Shown here: piece after piece, positions 32,960 to 46,339 of the stretch
Layout of the letters: each line of letters opens with the position of its first letter
Numbering within the stretch: position 1 is the first letter of the stretch
NCBI GenBank assembly: GCA_963842725.1
Contig: CAWJHN010000004.1
Location: 1,674,001 to 1,738,000 of the forward strand
DNA: 64,000 nucleotides
Direction: 5' to 3'
Source of the DNA: UBA10649 sp963842725
GTDB lineage: Bacteria > Actinomycetota > Actinomycetes > S36-B12
Made by a program: the position numbers and the translations under genes
The notes under the pieces: generated by a model
The model's database searches: none
What the model was told of the DNA's origin: nothing
The model's input: the letters and a program-made list of their open reading frames with translations, nothing else

Positions 32960-33774
32960 TGGGGTCCTTCCGCGATCGCCCGGGCGATCTCGTCGTCGAG
33001 GGCGGGACCGCTGAGCGCGCCCGCATCCCCCATCCTGCCCCCCGGGCCGACGAGCCACAGGAAGTACTCCACGTTTCCGCTCGGGCCGGGCAGCGGGCTG
33101 GCCACGACGCCGGCCACGCGGAGGCCCAGGTCGATGGCGGCCGTGGCGACTCCCCGAACCGCTGACGTCCGCAGCAGCGGCTCGCGCACCACTCCATCGC
33201 CCACGGCCTCGCGGCCGACCTCGAACTGCGGCTTCACCATCAACAGGAAGTCCGCGTCCGGGGCGGCCACCGACGCCAGCGCCGGCAGGACGAGCTCGAG
33301 CGGGATGAACGACAGGTCGGCGACGATCAACCCGGGAGCGAAGGGCACCTCGGACAGGCTGCGCACGTTGGTCCGCTCCATCACCGTCACGCGCGGGTCC
33401 GTGCGCACCGGCCAGGCGAGCTGCCCGTACCCGACGTCGACCGCCAGGACGCGGGCCGCGCCGCGCTCAAGGAGCACCTGCGTGAACCCTCCCGTCGAGG
33501 CGCCCGCGTCGAGGCAGTCACGGCCCCCGACGACCACGTCGGTGAAGCGGGCGAGCGCGCCGATCAGCTTGTGCGCGCCGCGGGACACGTACGCGTCGGC
33601 CTGCGGTGCAGACAGCACGACGATCGCCTCGGCTTCCTCGACCTGGGTGGCCGGCTTGAGCGCGATCGCGCCCCGGACCTTGACGTCCCCGGACTCGATG
33701 AGCTCGCGCGCGTGCTCCCTCGACCGCGCGAGCTTGCGGCGGACCAGCTCGGCGTCCAGCCGCCGTCGGGCCAC
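32956..33774 (-). CDS. tlyA: TlyA-family rRNA 2'-O-methyltransferase
   Basis: The protein has 272 aa. The S4 RNA-binding domain (RLDAELVRRKLARSREHARELIESGDVKV) is followed by an FtsJ-like methyltransferase domain with DAGASTGGFTQVLLERGA (AdoMet motif), DVGYGQL, ADLSFIPLEL and LMVKPQFEVG. In mycobacteria TlyA methylates 16S C1409 and 23S C1920 and loss gives capreomycin resistance. The GTG at 33774 follows GGGGGAGG. Confidence 0.93.
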   Translation of the reverse strand: MARRRLDAELVRRKLARSREHARELIESGDVKVRGAIALKPATQVEEAEAIVVLSAPQADAYVSRGAHKLIGALARFTDVVVGGRDCLDAGASTGGFTQVLLERGAARVLAVDVGYGQLAWPVRTDPRVTVMERTNVRSLSEVPFAPGLIVADLSFIPLELVLPALASVAAPDADFLLMVKPQFEVGREAVGDGVVREPLLRTSAVRGVATAAIDLGLRVAGVVASPLPGPSGNVEYFLWLVGPGGRMGDAGALSGPALDDEIARAIAEGPQ

Positions 33775-33792
33775 GTGCCTCCCCCTGCCCGT

Positions 33793-34050
33793 TCAGGCCG
33801 TCGCGCTGTCCAGATCTGACAGCGTGCCGCGAAGGCGTTGGTGGATCTCGTCGAACACGGCGGCATGACCGTGCACGTCGTCGTGGTCGAGCGTGTCGAG
33901 GAGCTCCAGCGCCGCATCGACGCGCGGCTCGCCGGTCGGCTCCCACACCTGAAGGACCAGGTCGCCCTCCGCCTGCGCCAGCAGCAGGACGTCGTCCGCG
34001 TCGTCGCCGACCTCGGCCGGCGGTCCGGTCCCGTCGGACTCATCGCTCAT
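33793..34050 (-). CDS. Small acidic protein of unknown function
   Basis: An 85-aa, strongly acidic protein (MSDESDG..., then VLLLAQAEGDLVLQVWEPTGEPRVDAALELLDTLD). I recognise no named domain; a small gene at this place (between the NagD-type phosphatase and tlyA) is usual in actinobacteria. The ATG at 34050 overlaps the end of the preceding phasin-like gene (ATGA), so it is translated as part of this operon. The open frame beyond 34050 is a shadow of neighbouring genes. Confidence 0.75.
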   Translation of the reverse strand: MSDESDGTGPPAEVGDDADDVLLLAQAEGDLVLQVWEPTGEPRVDAALELLDTLDHDDVHGHAAVFDEIHQRLRGTLSDLDSATA

Positions 34051-34520
34051 GCGTGCGCCCCCGGGTCCTCGTCGACGTCCACGACGACCTTCTTCTTCTT
34101 CTTGCGCGGCACATCGGCCTCGGCGTCGGCGCCCAGAGGCGCCGGTGGGGCGGGCGGCGCCGACGCTGCCGGGGCATCGGGACCGGCTGCGGGCAGATCC
34201 GCGATCTGCTTCTCCAGCCGCTGTACGTGACGCCGCAAGGCGGCCAGCTCGTCCTCGCGCACGAAGCCCATGCGGCCGACCGCCCGGTCGACCTCCGCGC
34301 GGATCATCCCCACGAGCATCTCGCGGTTGTTCCGGCTCGTGCTGACCAGGTCGTCCGCGAGCTCCTGGACCTGGCCCATCATCTCGGGGGCCGGCAGGGC
34401 TCGACTCGAGAGTGACACGCCGTGGGCCAGCAACCCGGACACGACCTCCTTGGCCTTGGCGGTCGTGGCCTCGGTCAGGCCGGTGGCCATCTGCAGGTAG
34501 CTGCGCAGGTCGTCCAGCAC
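34047..34520 (-). CDS. Phasin-like / coiled-coil protein
   Basis: The protein has 157 aa. The helical N-terminal domain (MLDDLRSYLQMATGLTEATTAKAKEVVSGLL) resembles PHA-granule-associated (phasin-like) proteins, and a heptad-like stretch (ELAALRRHVQRLEKQIADL) follows. It ends with an Ala/Pro linker and a KKKKK-VVVDVDED tail. The granule role is not shown here. The GTG at 34520 follows GAGGAGG. It is first in the set running into tlyA-nadK-recN. Confidence 0.65.
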   Translation of the reverse strand: MLDDLRSYLQMATGLTEATTAKAKEVVSGLLAHGVSLSSRALPAPEMMGQVQELADDLVSTSRNNREMLVGMIRAEVDRAVGRMGFVREDELAALRRHVQRLEKQIADLPAAGPDAPAASAPPAPPAPLGADAEADVPRKKKKKVVVDVDEDPGAHA

Positions 34521-34598
34521 GGTGTCCTCCTCGACGTCGGTGCGACGACGTCACGTCGCTCGCGGTCGCCTCACACCGTACCGGCCCGGGCACCGCCG

Positions 34599-35642
34599 TC
34601 AGGGCGCCATGCCGCCAAGTTCCAAAAGGGCCCCCGAGACGTCGATGGTCACCTCTCGGTCCGCGCACTGCCAGGCCACGGCGGCAGCGGCACGCAGCCC
34701 GTCCCACGGATCCTGCGCTGAGGTCCCGACGAGCATGAGCCTGCCGTCTGACTCGGCTGCGGACGCTGCCCCGCACGTCGCCCGTCCGTCTCCGCAGTGG
34801 ACCTGCGGGTAGGGCTCCACCAGGACCCTCAGGTCGGCGCCCAGGTAGTCGGGCCGTTCCTCGGGAATCGCCGCAAGGACTTCGGCGAAGGACGTGACGC
34901 CCGTCATGACCAGCAGGGTGGGGACACCGGCACGCGGGCCGGCGGCGATGTCGGTATCGAGCCGGTCGCCGATCATCAGCGGCCGTTGAGCCGCCACCCG
35001 GGCGATGGCCTCGAGCAGTAGGGGCGGCTCGGGCTTGCCTGCGACCGCATCGGGGTCGCGACCGACAGCATGGGCGACGGCCTTGACGAGTGACCCATTG
35101 CCCGGTGCCACGCCGCGGGGCGTGGGGAAGGTCAGGTCCGGGTTCGTCGAGATCCAGGGCAGTCCGCTGCGAACGGCGAACGTCGCCTCGGCCAGGTCCC
35201 GCCAGGAGAGATCCGGCGAGTAGCCCTGCATCACGGCGGCCGGCGCATCGTCGAGATGACGTACGGGCCGATAGCCACGCTCGGACAGGGCTTCGTCGAT
35301 GCCGACCCCGCCGACCACGAGGATGCGCGCGCCGTCCGGCACGTAGCGGGGCAGCAGCGACACCGCCGCCTGGGGTGAGGTCACCACGTCCACGTCCTGA
35401 CAGGGGACCCCGATGGCCGTCAGGTGAGCGGCCACGGCATGGGCGGGGCGGGCGGCGTTGTTCGTGACGAACACGCACGAGACGCCACGAAGCCGCGCTG
35501 CGGCGATGCTCTCGACCGCGTTGGGGACGGCATCTGGACCCACGTAGACGACCCCGTCGAGGTCGAAGAGCAGCGCGTCGAAGCCATCGACCAGGTCCGC
35601 GGTCTCCGTGTCCGTCCGCACACCCGGCTGAGAATCGGTCAT
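34599..35642 (-). CDS. HAD-family (NagD-type) phosphatase
   Basis: A 347-aa HAD hydrolase: ALLFDLDGVVYVG (nucleophile and acid Asp, about 27 and 29), FVTNNAARPA (motif II), GKPEPPLL (motif III Lys) and LMIGDRLDTDIAAG (motif IV), with a C2-type cap. The syntenic M. tuberculosis gene (Rv1692) has been described as a glycerol-3-phosphate phosphatase, so a phospholipid-recycling role is plausible. The C-terminal ~80 residues extend past the core. The ATG overlaps the stop of the next gene upstream (ATGA). Confidence 0.88.
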   Translation of the reverse strand: MTDSQPGVRTDTETADLVDGFDALLFDLDGVVYVGPDAVPNAVESIAAARLRGVSCVFVTNNAARPAHAVAAHLTAIGVPCQDVDVVTSPQAAVSLLPRYVPDGARILVVGGVGIDEALSERGYRPVRHLDDAPAAVMQGYSPDLSWRDLAEATFAVRSGLPWISTNPDLTFPTPRGVAPGNGSLVKAVAHAVGRDPDAVAGKPEPPLLLEAIARVAAQRPLMIGDRLDTDIAAGPRAGVPTLLVMTGVTSFAEVLAAIPEERPDYLGADLRVLVEPYPQVHCGDGRATCGAASAAESDGRLMLVGTSAQDPWDGLRAAAAVAWQCADREVTIDVSGALLELGGMAP

Positions 35643-36106
35643 GGCCGGATCGGACCCTCGAGCGGGAGCCCGCCGAGCGCCCGCGCCCGAAGGGTCGCCT
35701 TGACCTGCCCGAGTGCCTGGCCGTAGTCGGGTCGCTCCGGTCGCATCACGAAAGCCATGGCGAGGTGGTCACGCGCCTCGGGGAAGCGCTGGACGCGCCA
35801 CAGGGACATGCCCAGACCGTAGTGGGCATAGTCGTCGGAAGGCCTTCGGTCGGCCAGGTCGGAGAACGCGGCGACCGCCTCCGCGTAACGTCGGCTGTCG
35901 AACAGCGCCCGTGCATACCCCTCGAGCACGGACGTCGAGTGCGGATCGACCATCCGGAGTCGCTCGAGGAGCTCGAGGGCCGCCTCGGCGTCTCCCGCGG
36001 CCAGGTGGGTGGCGGCACTCCGGTACCAGTCATAGGGGGTCCCGGACCAGTCGTCGTCGGCCTGCCCGCCTTCGGCCGACTCGCCGTCAGGGATGCTCGC
36101 GTCCAC
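35639..36106 (-). CDS. Small TPR-repeat protein
   Basis: A 155-aa protein made mostly of tetratricopeptide-like helices: AATHLAAGDAEAALELLERL, then VLEGYARALFDSRRYAEAVAAF, then YAHYGLGMSLWRVQRFPEARDHL. It is probably an interaction adaptor. The GTG at 36106 lies 4 nt after the stop of the SSB-like gene; the longer frame to 36292 is inside that gene. It is coupled to the downstream phosphatase by ATGA. Confidence 0.75.
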   Translation of the reverse strand: MDASIPDGESAEGGQADDDWSGTPYDWYRSAATHLAAGDAEAALELLERLRMVDPHSTSVLEGYARALFDSRRYAEAVAAFSDLADRRPSDDYAHYGLGMSLWRVQRFPEARDHLAMAFVMRPERPDYGQALGQVKATLRARALGGLPLEGPIRP

Positions 36107-36110
36107 CCGC

Positions 36111-36461
36111 CTATGCTCGCACGCGCACTCGGGCGATCGTCCGCGCGTCAACCTCCATGGCACTGCCGAGGCCGCCCGGTGACCGCCAGAATCGTCGGCG
36201 CAGGCGGCCTTCCACTCGAACGCGGTCCCCCTCCGACAGCCCCGAGAGGCGGCGTGCCACCACGGCCCGGAACGTCTGGCAGCGGATCGCATCGACGAGG
36301 GCTCCCCGTTCGGAGGTTCGTTCCCGCGGCGGTCGGTCGACGACGACCGTGAAGACGGTCACCTCGTCGCCGCTCGGCAGCGTCCTGGTCTCGATGCGAG
36401 CCCCCAGTCGGCCTACCAGGATCACCTGGCTGTAGGTCTCGGATTCGTTCACCGCGGTCAT
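36111..36461 (-). CDS. Short single-stranded-DNA-binding (OB-fold) protein
   Basis: A 116-aa SSB-like OB domain (YSQVILVGRLGARIETRTLPSGDEVTVFTVVV, AIRCQTFRAVVARRLSGLSEGDRVRVEGRLRRRFW). It ends shortly after the domain and lacks the acidic DDDIPF-type tip that recruits partners, so it is not the main replicative SSB. Actinobacteria commonly have such a second SSB. The start ATG 36461 was chosen over 36659 because of the GAGGGGG site and domain fit. Confidence 0.75.
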   Translation of the reverse strand: MTAVNESETYSQVILVGRLGARIETRTLPSGDEVTVFTVVVDRPPRERTSERGALVDAIRCQTFRAVVARRLSGLSEGDRVRVEGRLRRRFWRSPGGLGSAMEVDARTIARVRVRA

Positions 36462-36581
36462 GCCGCCCCCTCGTCGCGGTCTGGCTGGTTGCTGCGATCC
36501 TGCACCGCGCAGGTCCGCCCTGAGCCGGCAGTTGGTGCCCTGGGGATGCCGGACCGATATCCAGGACACTGTGGATCGGTT

Positions 36582-36587
36582 CATAAT
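36582..36587 (+). promoter_or_regulatory. -10 element (CATAAT), leaderless MBL gene
   Basis: CATAAT ends 6 nt before the GTG at 36594 with no ribosome site. It is the closest match to TATAAT among the leaderless starts seen here apart from argC. Confidence 0.5.
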
Positions 36588-36593
36588 GCGAAT

Positions 36594-37553
36594 GTGGCCG
36601 CCAACCCCTCGCCGGACGAGACGATCAACGTCGAGGCGCTCGGCGACGACGTCTTCCATGTCGATACCCGCATGGGCGGCTACTCCGGGATCACGTCCGG
36701 GTATCTGATCCGGGGCAGTCGGCCATGCCTGGTGGAGACGGGCACGGCGCGGTCCGCGGGCATCGTGGTCGCAGCGCTGGCGTCACTGGGCGTCGACGCC
36801 TCGGACCTGGCCTCGATCGTCGTGACTCACATCCACCTCGACCATGCCGGCGGGGTGGGCGACCTCGCAGAGGCCTTCCCGAACGCAACCGTCGTCGTCC
36901 ACGAGCGTGGCGCCCGACACCTCGCCGACCCGAGCCGCCTGATGGCGAGCGCTCACCGGGTGTTCGGCCCGGACATGGACCGACTGTTCGGCGAGCTGAG
37001 GCCCGTTCCGCAGGAGCGCATAGCGACCCTCGGCGACGTCGGCGTCGTGGACCTCGGCGACGGCCGGCACCTGTCCGCCTTCCACAATCCAGGGCACGCA
37101 TCGCACCACGTCGGACTGGTGGACTCGCAGACGGGCGACCTCTACACGGGCGACGCCGCCGGCGTCTACGTCCCCGAGACCGCCGACGTCCGTCCGGCGA
37201 CGCCGCCCCCCGATTTCGACCTGGACCTGACGCTGTCGTCCCTGGCCCGCATGCGGGCCGTCGGCGCGACGCGGCTGCTGTTCAGCCACTTCGGTCCGGT
37301 GCTCGACGTCGAGGACACCCTTGACCGGTCAGCGGCCGAACTCCACTACTGGGTCGAGACCGTGGCTGCGCTGCATGCCGTCACGCCGGACGTGGACCAT
37401 GCGATCGCCCTGGTTCGCGAGCGCGATCGGGAGCGCCACCCGGCGTTCTACGCCGATCAGGAACGCGTCGCCAAGTTCGACGAGCTGTCGGGCGTCGGGG
37501 CCAACGTCCACGGCATCATCCGTTGGCTGGACTCGTCCGGGAAGGGGCCGTGA
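36594..37553 (+). CDS. Metallo-beta-lactamase-fold hydrolase
   Basis: A 319-aa MBL protein with THIHLDHAGG (H-x-H-x-D-H), NPGHASHH (third His), TGDAAG (bridging Asp) and FSHFGP (last His), so a two-metal site is expected. The C-terminal ~90 residues form a helical extension (HYWVETVAALH...). The substrate is unknown (glyoxalase-II/lactonase-like). The GTG at 36594 was chosen by the CATAAT promoter geometry; the frame is open upstream to 36489 but without a ribosome site. It is coupled to the following reductase gene by GTGA. Confidence 0.85.
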   Translation: MAANPSPDETINVEALGDDVFHVDTRMGGYSGITSGYLIRGSRPCLVETGTARSAGIVVAALASLGVDASDLASIVVTHIHLDHAGGVGDLAEAFPNATVVVHERGARHLADPSRLMASAHRVFGPDMDRLFGELRPVPQERIATLGDVGVVDLGDGRHLSAFHNPGHASHHVGLVDSQTGDLYTGDAAGVYVPETADVRPATPPPDFDLDLTLSSLARMRAVGATRLLFSHFGPVLDVEDTLDRSAAELHYWVETVAALHAVTPDVDHAIALVRERDRERHPAFYADQERVAKFDELSGVGANVHGIIRWLDSSGKGP

Positions 37554-38080
37554 CCCGGCCACGCCTGTCCGTCTTCATCGCCTGCAGCCTTGATGGCTTC
37601 ATTGCGGATGACTCCGGCCGCATCGACTGGCTTCAGCAGGCGGCCGCACCCGATGAGGACTACGGCTACGACGACTTCATGTCCGGCATCGACGCCCTCG
37701 CGATGGGCCGTCTCACGTACGACACCATCGCCGACCTCGAGCCGCTGCCGTTCGGCGAGCGGCCCGTCTACGTGTTCACGCACACGGCGGCCACGCCAAG
37801 GAGCGGGGTCACCTTCTGGTCGCCCAGCCCGCATGAGGCGGTGGAGGACTGGACAGCTCGGGGCCTTCAGCGCGTCTACGTGGACGGCGGCCGACTCATC
37901 AGCAGCTTTCTTGCCGACGACCTCATCGACGACCTCACGATCACGGTCGTACCGATCCTCCTCGGCGGCGGCAGTCGGCTGTTCCATGAAATCCAGGGCC
38001 CTGTGACGCTCTCGCTGCGTGAGGCGCGAGCCCTTCCAGGTGGCATGGCGCAGTTGTCGTACGACCGCACGCGTGCCTAG
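37550..38080 (+). CDS. Dihydrofolate-reductase-like (RibD C-terminal fold) protein
   Basis: A 176-aa DHFR/RibD_C superfamily protein: RLSVFIACSLDGFIADDSGRIDWL at the start, ALAMGRLTYDTI (NADPH loop), VYVDGGRLISSFLADDLIDDLTITVVPILLGGGSRLF at the end. It is of the YyaP/YwjB type with unknown substrate. The GTG at 37550 overlaps the MBL gene stop (GTGA). Its stop TAG shares the palindrome CTAG (38077-38080) with the stop of the convergent TPR gene. Confidence 0.82.
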   Translation: MTRPRLSVFIACSLDGFIADDSGRIDWLQQAAAPDEDYGYDDFMSGIDALAMGRLTYDTIADLEPLPFGERPVYVFTHTAATPRSGVTFWSPSPHEAVEDWTARGLQRVYVDGGRLISSFLADDLIDDLTITVVPILLGGGSRLFHEIQGPVTLSLREARALPGGMAQLSYDRTRA

Positions 38081-39114
38081 TCGTCGGCCTCGGGTCCGGA
38101 CTCCTCCTCGATGAAGGCAAGGCCCGCGGCCTCGTCGAGTCGCTCAGCCGCGTCCGTCACTCCACCGATGTCCGACTCCGCAGCATGCCGCATCCACTCG
38201 TGGGACTCCTCGAAACGCCCCGCCCGTTCCAGCAGATCGGCGTAGGCGTACTGCAGCCGAGCCCGCGGGGCTCCCTTGGGCAGCCTCTTGAGCTCGGGGA
38301 TCTGGAGCATGACGATCGCCGCGTCCAGCTGTCCGAGGTCAGCTCGGGCACCGGCCGCCACCAGGATCAGTTCCACACGCGTGGCGGGTTCCAGGCGACT
38401 GGTGTCGACCTCGCGAATCAACTCGAGTGCCTTCTGCGGGCGGCCCAGGCCTCGCTCGCAATCGGCGAGCATCGGCACGTACTCATCCGATCCGGTCATC
38501 CGGCGAACGGTACGCAGCTCGGCGATCGCCTCAGGGTAGTCGCCATCGAGGTAGGCCGCGATCCCCGCCGCCTCCCGAACCGGCGCCACCCGCCCCGCCC
38601 GACGCTTGGCCGCGGCAATGTGAGCCCGAGCCAAGGCGATGTCCTCATCGACCAGGGCCAGGTCCGCCGCGACCAGGTGCCGAGCCACGATCTCGGCCAG
38701 ACCCTCGGGCAGCGTTCGCAGCTCGTGCGCCACTCCGGGGTCGAGCTGGTCTGCCGTGATCTCGTCGCCCAGGTGCGGGTCGCGAGGGCGGTCGCCCGAC
38801 CGTGCCGAGCGGGCTCGATCGGTACCGGATCGGTCATCGCGACGCCCCGGGGCACCACGATCATCGCGCCCTGCGCTTCGAGGCCTGCCCGCAGGCGACG
38901 CGTCATCCCTGCGCACAGTCCTCGACGTGCCGGTCCGCGGTCCGTCCCCGCGCCCGCTGCTGCGTGGCTTCGCGTCCGAAGGTCGGCCAGACCCGGCCTT
39001 GGCCGGCGGACGACCCGTGCCGGACTTGGCCGGCGGACGACCCGTGCCGGCCTTGGCCGGCGGACGACCCGTCGCGGACTTCGCCGGCGGACGACCGCGC
39101 GGCGACGGCCGCAA
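38077..39114 (-). CDS. TPR protein with basic RPPAK-repeat N-terminus
   Basis: About 345 aa. The C-terminal ~230 residues are TPR-like helices (ALVDEDIALARAHIAAAKRRAG, AAYLDGDYPEAIAELRTVRRM, VPMLADCERGLGRPQKALELI, YAYADLLERAGRFEESHEWM). The N-terminal ~110 residues are Arg/Gly/Pro/Asp-rich and begin with four RPPAK-x4 units encoded by a 27-bp tandem repeat. The syntenic M. tuberculosis protein is Rv1691. The start is uncertain: TTG 39114 is the only start after an in-frame stop and has no good ribosome site, so a frameshift in the repeat region linking to ATG 39151 in another frame is possible. Confidence 0.7.
   Translation of the reverse strand: MRPSPRGRPPAKSATGRPPAKAGTGRPPAKSGTGRPPAKAGSGRPSDAKPRSSGRGDGPRTGTSRTVRRDDASPAGRPRSAGRDDRGAPGRRDDRSGTDRARSARSGDRPRDPHLGDEITADQLDPGVAHELRTLPEGLAEIVARHLVAADLALVDEDIALARAHIAAAKRRAGRVAPVREAAGIAAYLDGDYPEAIAELRTVRRMTGSDEYVPMLADCERGLGRPQKALELIREVDTSRLEPATRVELILVAAGARADLGQLDAAIVMLQIPELKRLPKGAPRARLQYAYADLLERAGRFEESHEWMRHAAESDIGGVTDAAERLDEAAGLAFIEEESGPEADD
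38994..39098. repeat. 27-bp imperfect tandem repeat, four copies
   Basis: About four 27-bp units encode R-P-P-A-K-(S/A)-(A/G)-(T/S)-G at the N-terminus of the TPR protein. The unit length is a multiple of three, and in the other minus-strand frames it also stays open (SSAGQ/GEVRDG-like), which complicates finding the true start. Confidence 0.8.
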
Positions 39115-39223
39115 CCTCGCGGACCCGCACTCTTGCGTGCCGAACTGTCATTCTTGCGGGGTTCCCGCTCCGAAGTCACAGCAGATCCTCTCAAACACGA
39201 CGTCTCGACACGTACCTGGACAT

Positions 39224-39254
39224 GACAAAGGCCACCCCGAAGGTGGCCTTTGTC
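39224..39254 (-). terminator. Terminator hairpin of the rRNA operon
   Basis: GACAAAGGCCACC and GGTGGCCTTTGTC are perfect 13-bp arms around a 5-nt loop (TTCGG on the transcript). It starts 8 bp after the 5S 3' end. A six-T run lies between the 5S and the hairpin. Confidence 0.8.
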
Positions 39255-39262
39255 GAAAAAAT

Positions 39263-39381
39263 GTCCGGCGGCGTCCTACTCTCCCACGCAGTCACCCGCG
39301 CAGTACCATCGGCGCTGAGAGGCTTAGCTTCCGGGTTCGGAATGGAACCGGGCGTTTCCCTCTCGCTATGGCCGCCGAAAC
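39263..39381 (-). rRNA. rrf: 5S ribosomal RNA
   Basis: The minus strand reads TTTCGGCGGCCATAGCGAGA at the 5' side and ...GGAGAGTAGGACGCCGCC at the 3' side, with the paired termini (helix I) and the conserved CGAACCCGGAAGCTAAG block. Ends are estimated to a few bases. It lies about 100 bp after 23S. Confidence 0.93.
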
Positions 39382-39479
39382 TCTATTGAGTTTTCAATCG
39401 AACCGAGCAATCTAGGTGCTCAGAGTTCCCGACCGAATCTCGGGAACCGCACAGTGGACGCGAGTAAAAGTTAAGTATG

Positions 39480-44478
<4,999 letters not shown>

Positions 44479-44692
44479 CATAAATGAATTGTTTTGATAC
44501 TGGCAGAGAATGAGCTGTGTGCTCATATTTCTACCAAAGGAATCCGTCTGGAAACTGGTGTGCTGGTCAACGACCAGCCAACCAAGCCCCAGAACGGGGT
44601 ATTGGCATTGACATGTGACACGCTGTTGAGTTCTCAAGGAGCGGGCGCGCACCTCTGCGAGGCTTTCGACCTCGTTTTGGGGCAACGTTCCC

Positions 44693-44721
44693 AACTTACC
44701 GATTCTGTATCCGCCGGTCAA
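44693..44721 (-). promoter_or_regulatory. rRNA operon promoter, proximal (P2)
   Basis: On the minus strand TTGACC (44716-44721), 17-nt spacer, TAAGTT (44693-44698). It lies about 215 bp upstream of the mature 16S 5' end. Confidence 0.7.
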
Positions 44722-44866
44722 ATCCGCGCCTCTCGGCGTGTCGACCTTCGTGTTCTTCCTCGAAAGTTCCCGCAGGACCGGCCTAGCTTGGCGCACAACC
44801 TACGAGGACTCAGTCCTCGCTATCAGGCGTGCGGCTTGGTGTCCGTTACTCCCTTGCGGTGGGTTA

Positions 44867-44896
44867 ACCATATGTCGGTGCTGGCACCGAGGTCAA
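44867..44896 (-). promoter_or_regulatory. rRNA operon promoter, distal (P1)
   Basis: On the minus strand TTGACC (44891-44896), 18-nt spacer, TATGGT (44867-44872). The spacer contains CGGTGC-CA-GCACCG, a perfect 6-bp inverted repeat centred between -35 and -10, a possible regulator site. The rest of the 44479-45023 gap holds the rRNA leader and no gene. Confidence 0.7.
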
Positions 44897-45023
44897 ATCC
44901 GGGTCCCGGTGGCCCCTCCAGGCCCCCATGACGGCCCACTTCATCCCGAGGCGGTCGTGGAATAGGCATGAAAGCCCTTGCATGGCAACAACTTCCGTCC
45001 TTTCCGCACGGCCTGCCGTCGAG

Positions 45024-46307
45024 TTATGCCGACTCGACGCGGACGCCCGCGAACGCCTTCTTCCCCCTGCGGAGCACCAGCCACTGCCCGTGATGTAGGT
45101 CACTCACCGCCGGCTGCCCCGCCGCATCCTCGATGCGCCGGTTGTTGACGTACGCTCCCCCCTCCGCCACGGTGCGCCGGGCCGCCGACTTGCTGGCCGC
45201 GAGTCCCGTGCGCACCAGGAGGTCGTCGAAGGCCGGCAATCGGCCGTCGACCACCTGGTCGGCCGGTATCACTGTGTGGGGCGCCTCGATCATCGCAGCC
45301 GTGAGGGTGCTCGCCGGCAGGTCGGCAAGGTCCCCCTGGCCGAACAAGGCCCGGCCCGCCGCCTCGGCCGCGTCCCGCTCCCCGTCGCCATGCACGAGGG
45401 CCGTGAGCTCGCTGGCGAGGGCTCGCTGGGCCTCCCGCGCCTGCGGACGCTCTGCCGTGGCCGCCTCGAGCGCCTCGATCTCGGCCCTGGTGCGGAAGCT
45501 GAACGTGCGGAGCATCATCGGGATGTCGCGGTCGTCGGTGTTCACGAGGAACTGGAAAAAGGCGTAGGGGCTGGTCAGCTCCGGATCGAGCCAGACCGTG
45601 CCCGATTCGGTCTTGCCGAACTTGCCTCCGTCGGCCTTCGTGAGCAACGGCGTGGTGAGGGCGTGCGCGTGCCCACCGTCCATGCGGCGGATGAGGTCGA
45701 CGCCCGCGGTGATGTTGCCCCACTGATCGGAGCCTCCGGTCTGCACCGTGCAGCCGTAGCGCCGGTACAGCTGGACGTAGTCGTAGGACTGCAGCAGCTG
45801 GTAGCTGAACTCCGTGTACGAGATCCCGTCACCGGCCAGCCGCGCCTTGACCGCCTCGCGGTCGAGCATGCGGTTCACGCTGAAGTGCTTGCCGACATCG
45901 CGCAGGAATTCCAGCACCCCCATGCCGTTCGTCCAGTCCAGGTTGTTGACGGCGATCGCCGCGTTGTCTCCCTCGAAGGCGTAGAAGCGGGCGAGCTGGC
46001 CCCGGATCCGGTCCACCCAGCCCTCGACGACCTCGACGGGATTCAGATTGCGCTCACTGCCCATGCGCGGATCGCCGATCAGGCCCGTCGCCCCGCCCAC
46101 CAGGGCCAGCGGCCGATGCCCGTGCTGCTGGAACCGGCGGACCGTGAGGATCTGGACGAGGTTGCCGAGGTGCAGGCTCGGTGCCGTGGGATCGAACCCG
46201 CAGTACAGGGTGACCGGCCCGGCCGCTGTGGCCGCGCGGAGCGCGTCGAGGTCGGTGGACTGCGCGATCAGGCCGCGCCAGGCGAGTTCGTCGATGATCG
46301 TGGACAC
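45024..46307 (-). CDS. tyrS: Tyrosyl-tRNA synthetase
   Basis: A 427-aa class I synthetase: YCGFDPTAPSLHLGNL (HIGH-type site as HLGN), YDYVQLYRRYGCTVQTGGSDQWGNI (tyrosine site), LLTKADGGKFGKTESG (KMSKS-type loop as KFGKT), and a C-terminal S4 RNA-binding domain. The GTG at 46307 follows GGGAGGATG. An ATG 18 nt upstream overlaps that site and is less likely. It lies directly upstream of the rRNA operon promoters and is transcribed towards them. Confidence 0.95.
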   Translation of the reverse strand: MSTIIDELAWRGLIAQSTDLDALRAATAAGPVTLYCGFDPTAPSLHLGNLVQILTVRRFQQHGHRPLALVGGATGLIGDPRMGSERNLNPVEVVEGWVDRIRGQLARFYAFEGDNAAIAVNNLDWTNGMGVLEFLRDVGKHFSVNRMLDREAVKARLAGDGISYTEFSYQLLQSYDYVQLYRRYGCTVQTGGSDQWGNITAGVDLIRRMDGGHAHALTTPLLTKADGGKFGKTESGTVWLDPELTSPYAFFQFLVNTDDRDIPMMLRTFSFRTRAEIEALEAATAERPQAREAQRALASELTALVHGDGERDAAEAAGRALFGQGDLADLPASTLTAAMIEAPHTVIPADQVVDGRLPAFDDLLVRTGLAASKSAARRTVAEGGAYVNNRRIEDAAGQPAVSDLHHGQWLVLRRGKKAFAGVRVESA

Positions 46308-46339
46308 GGGGTCATCCTCCCGCATCGCGGTGCGCCTTC

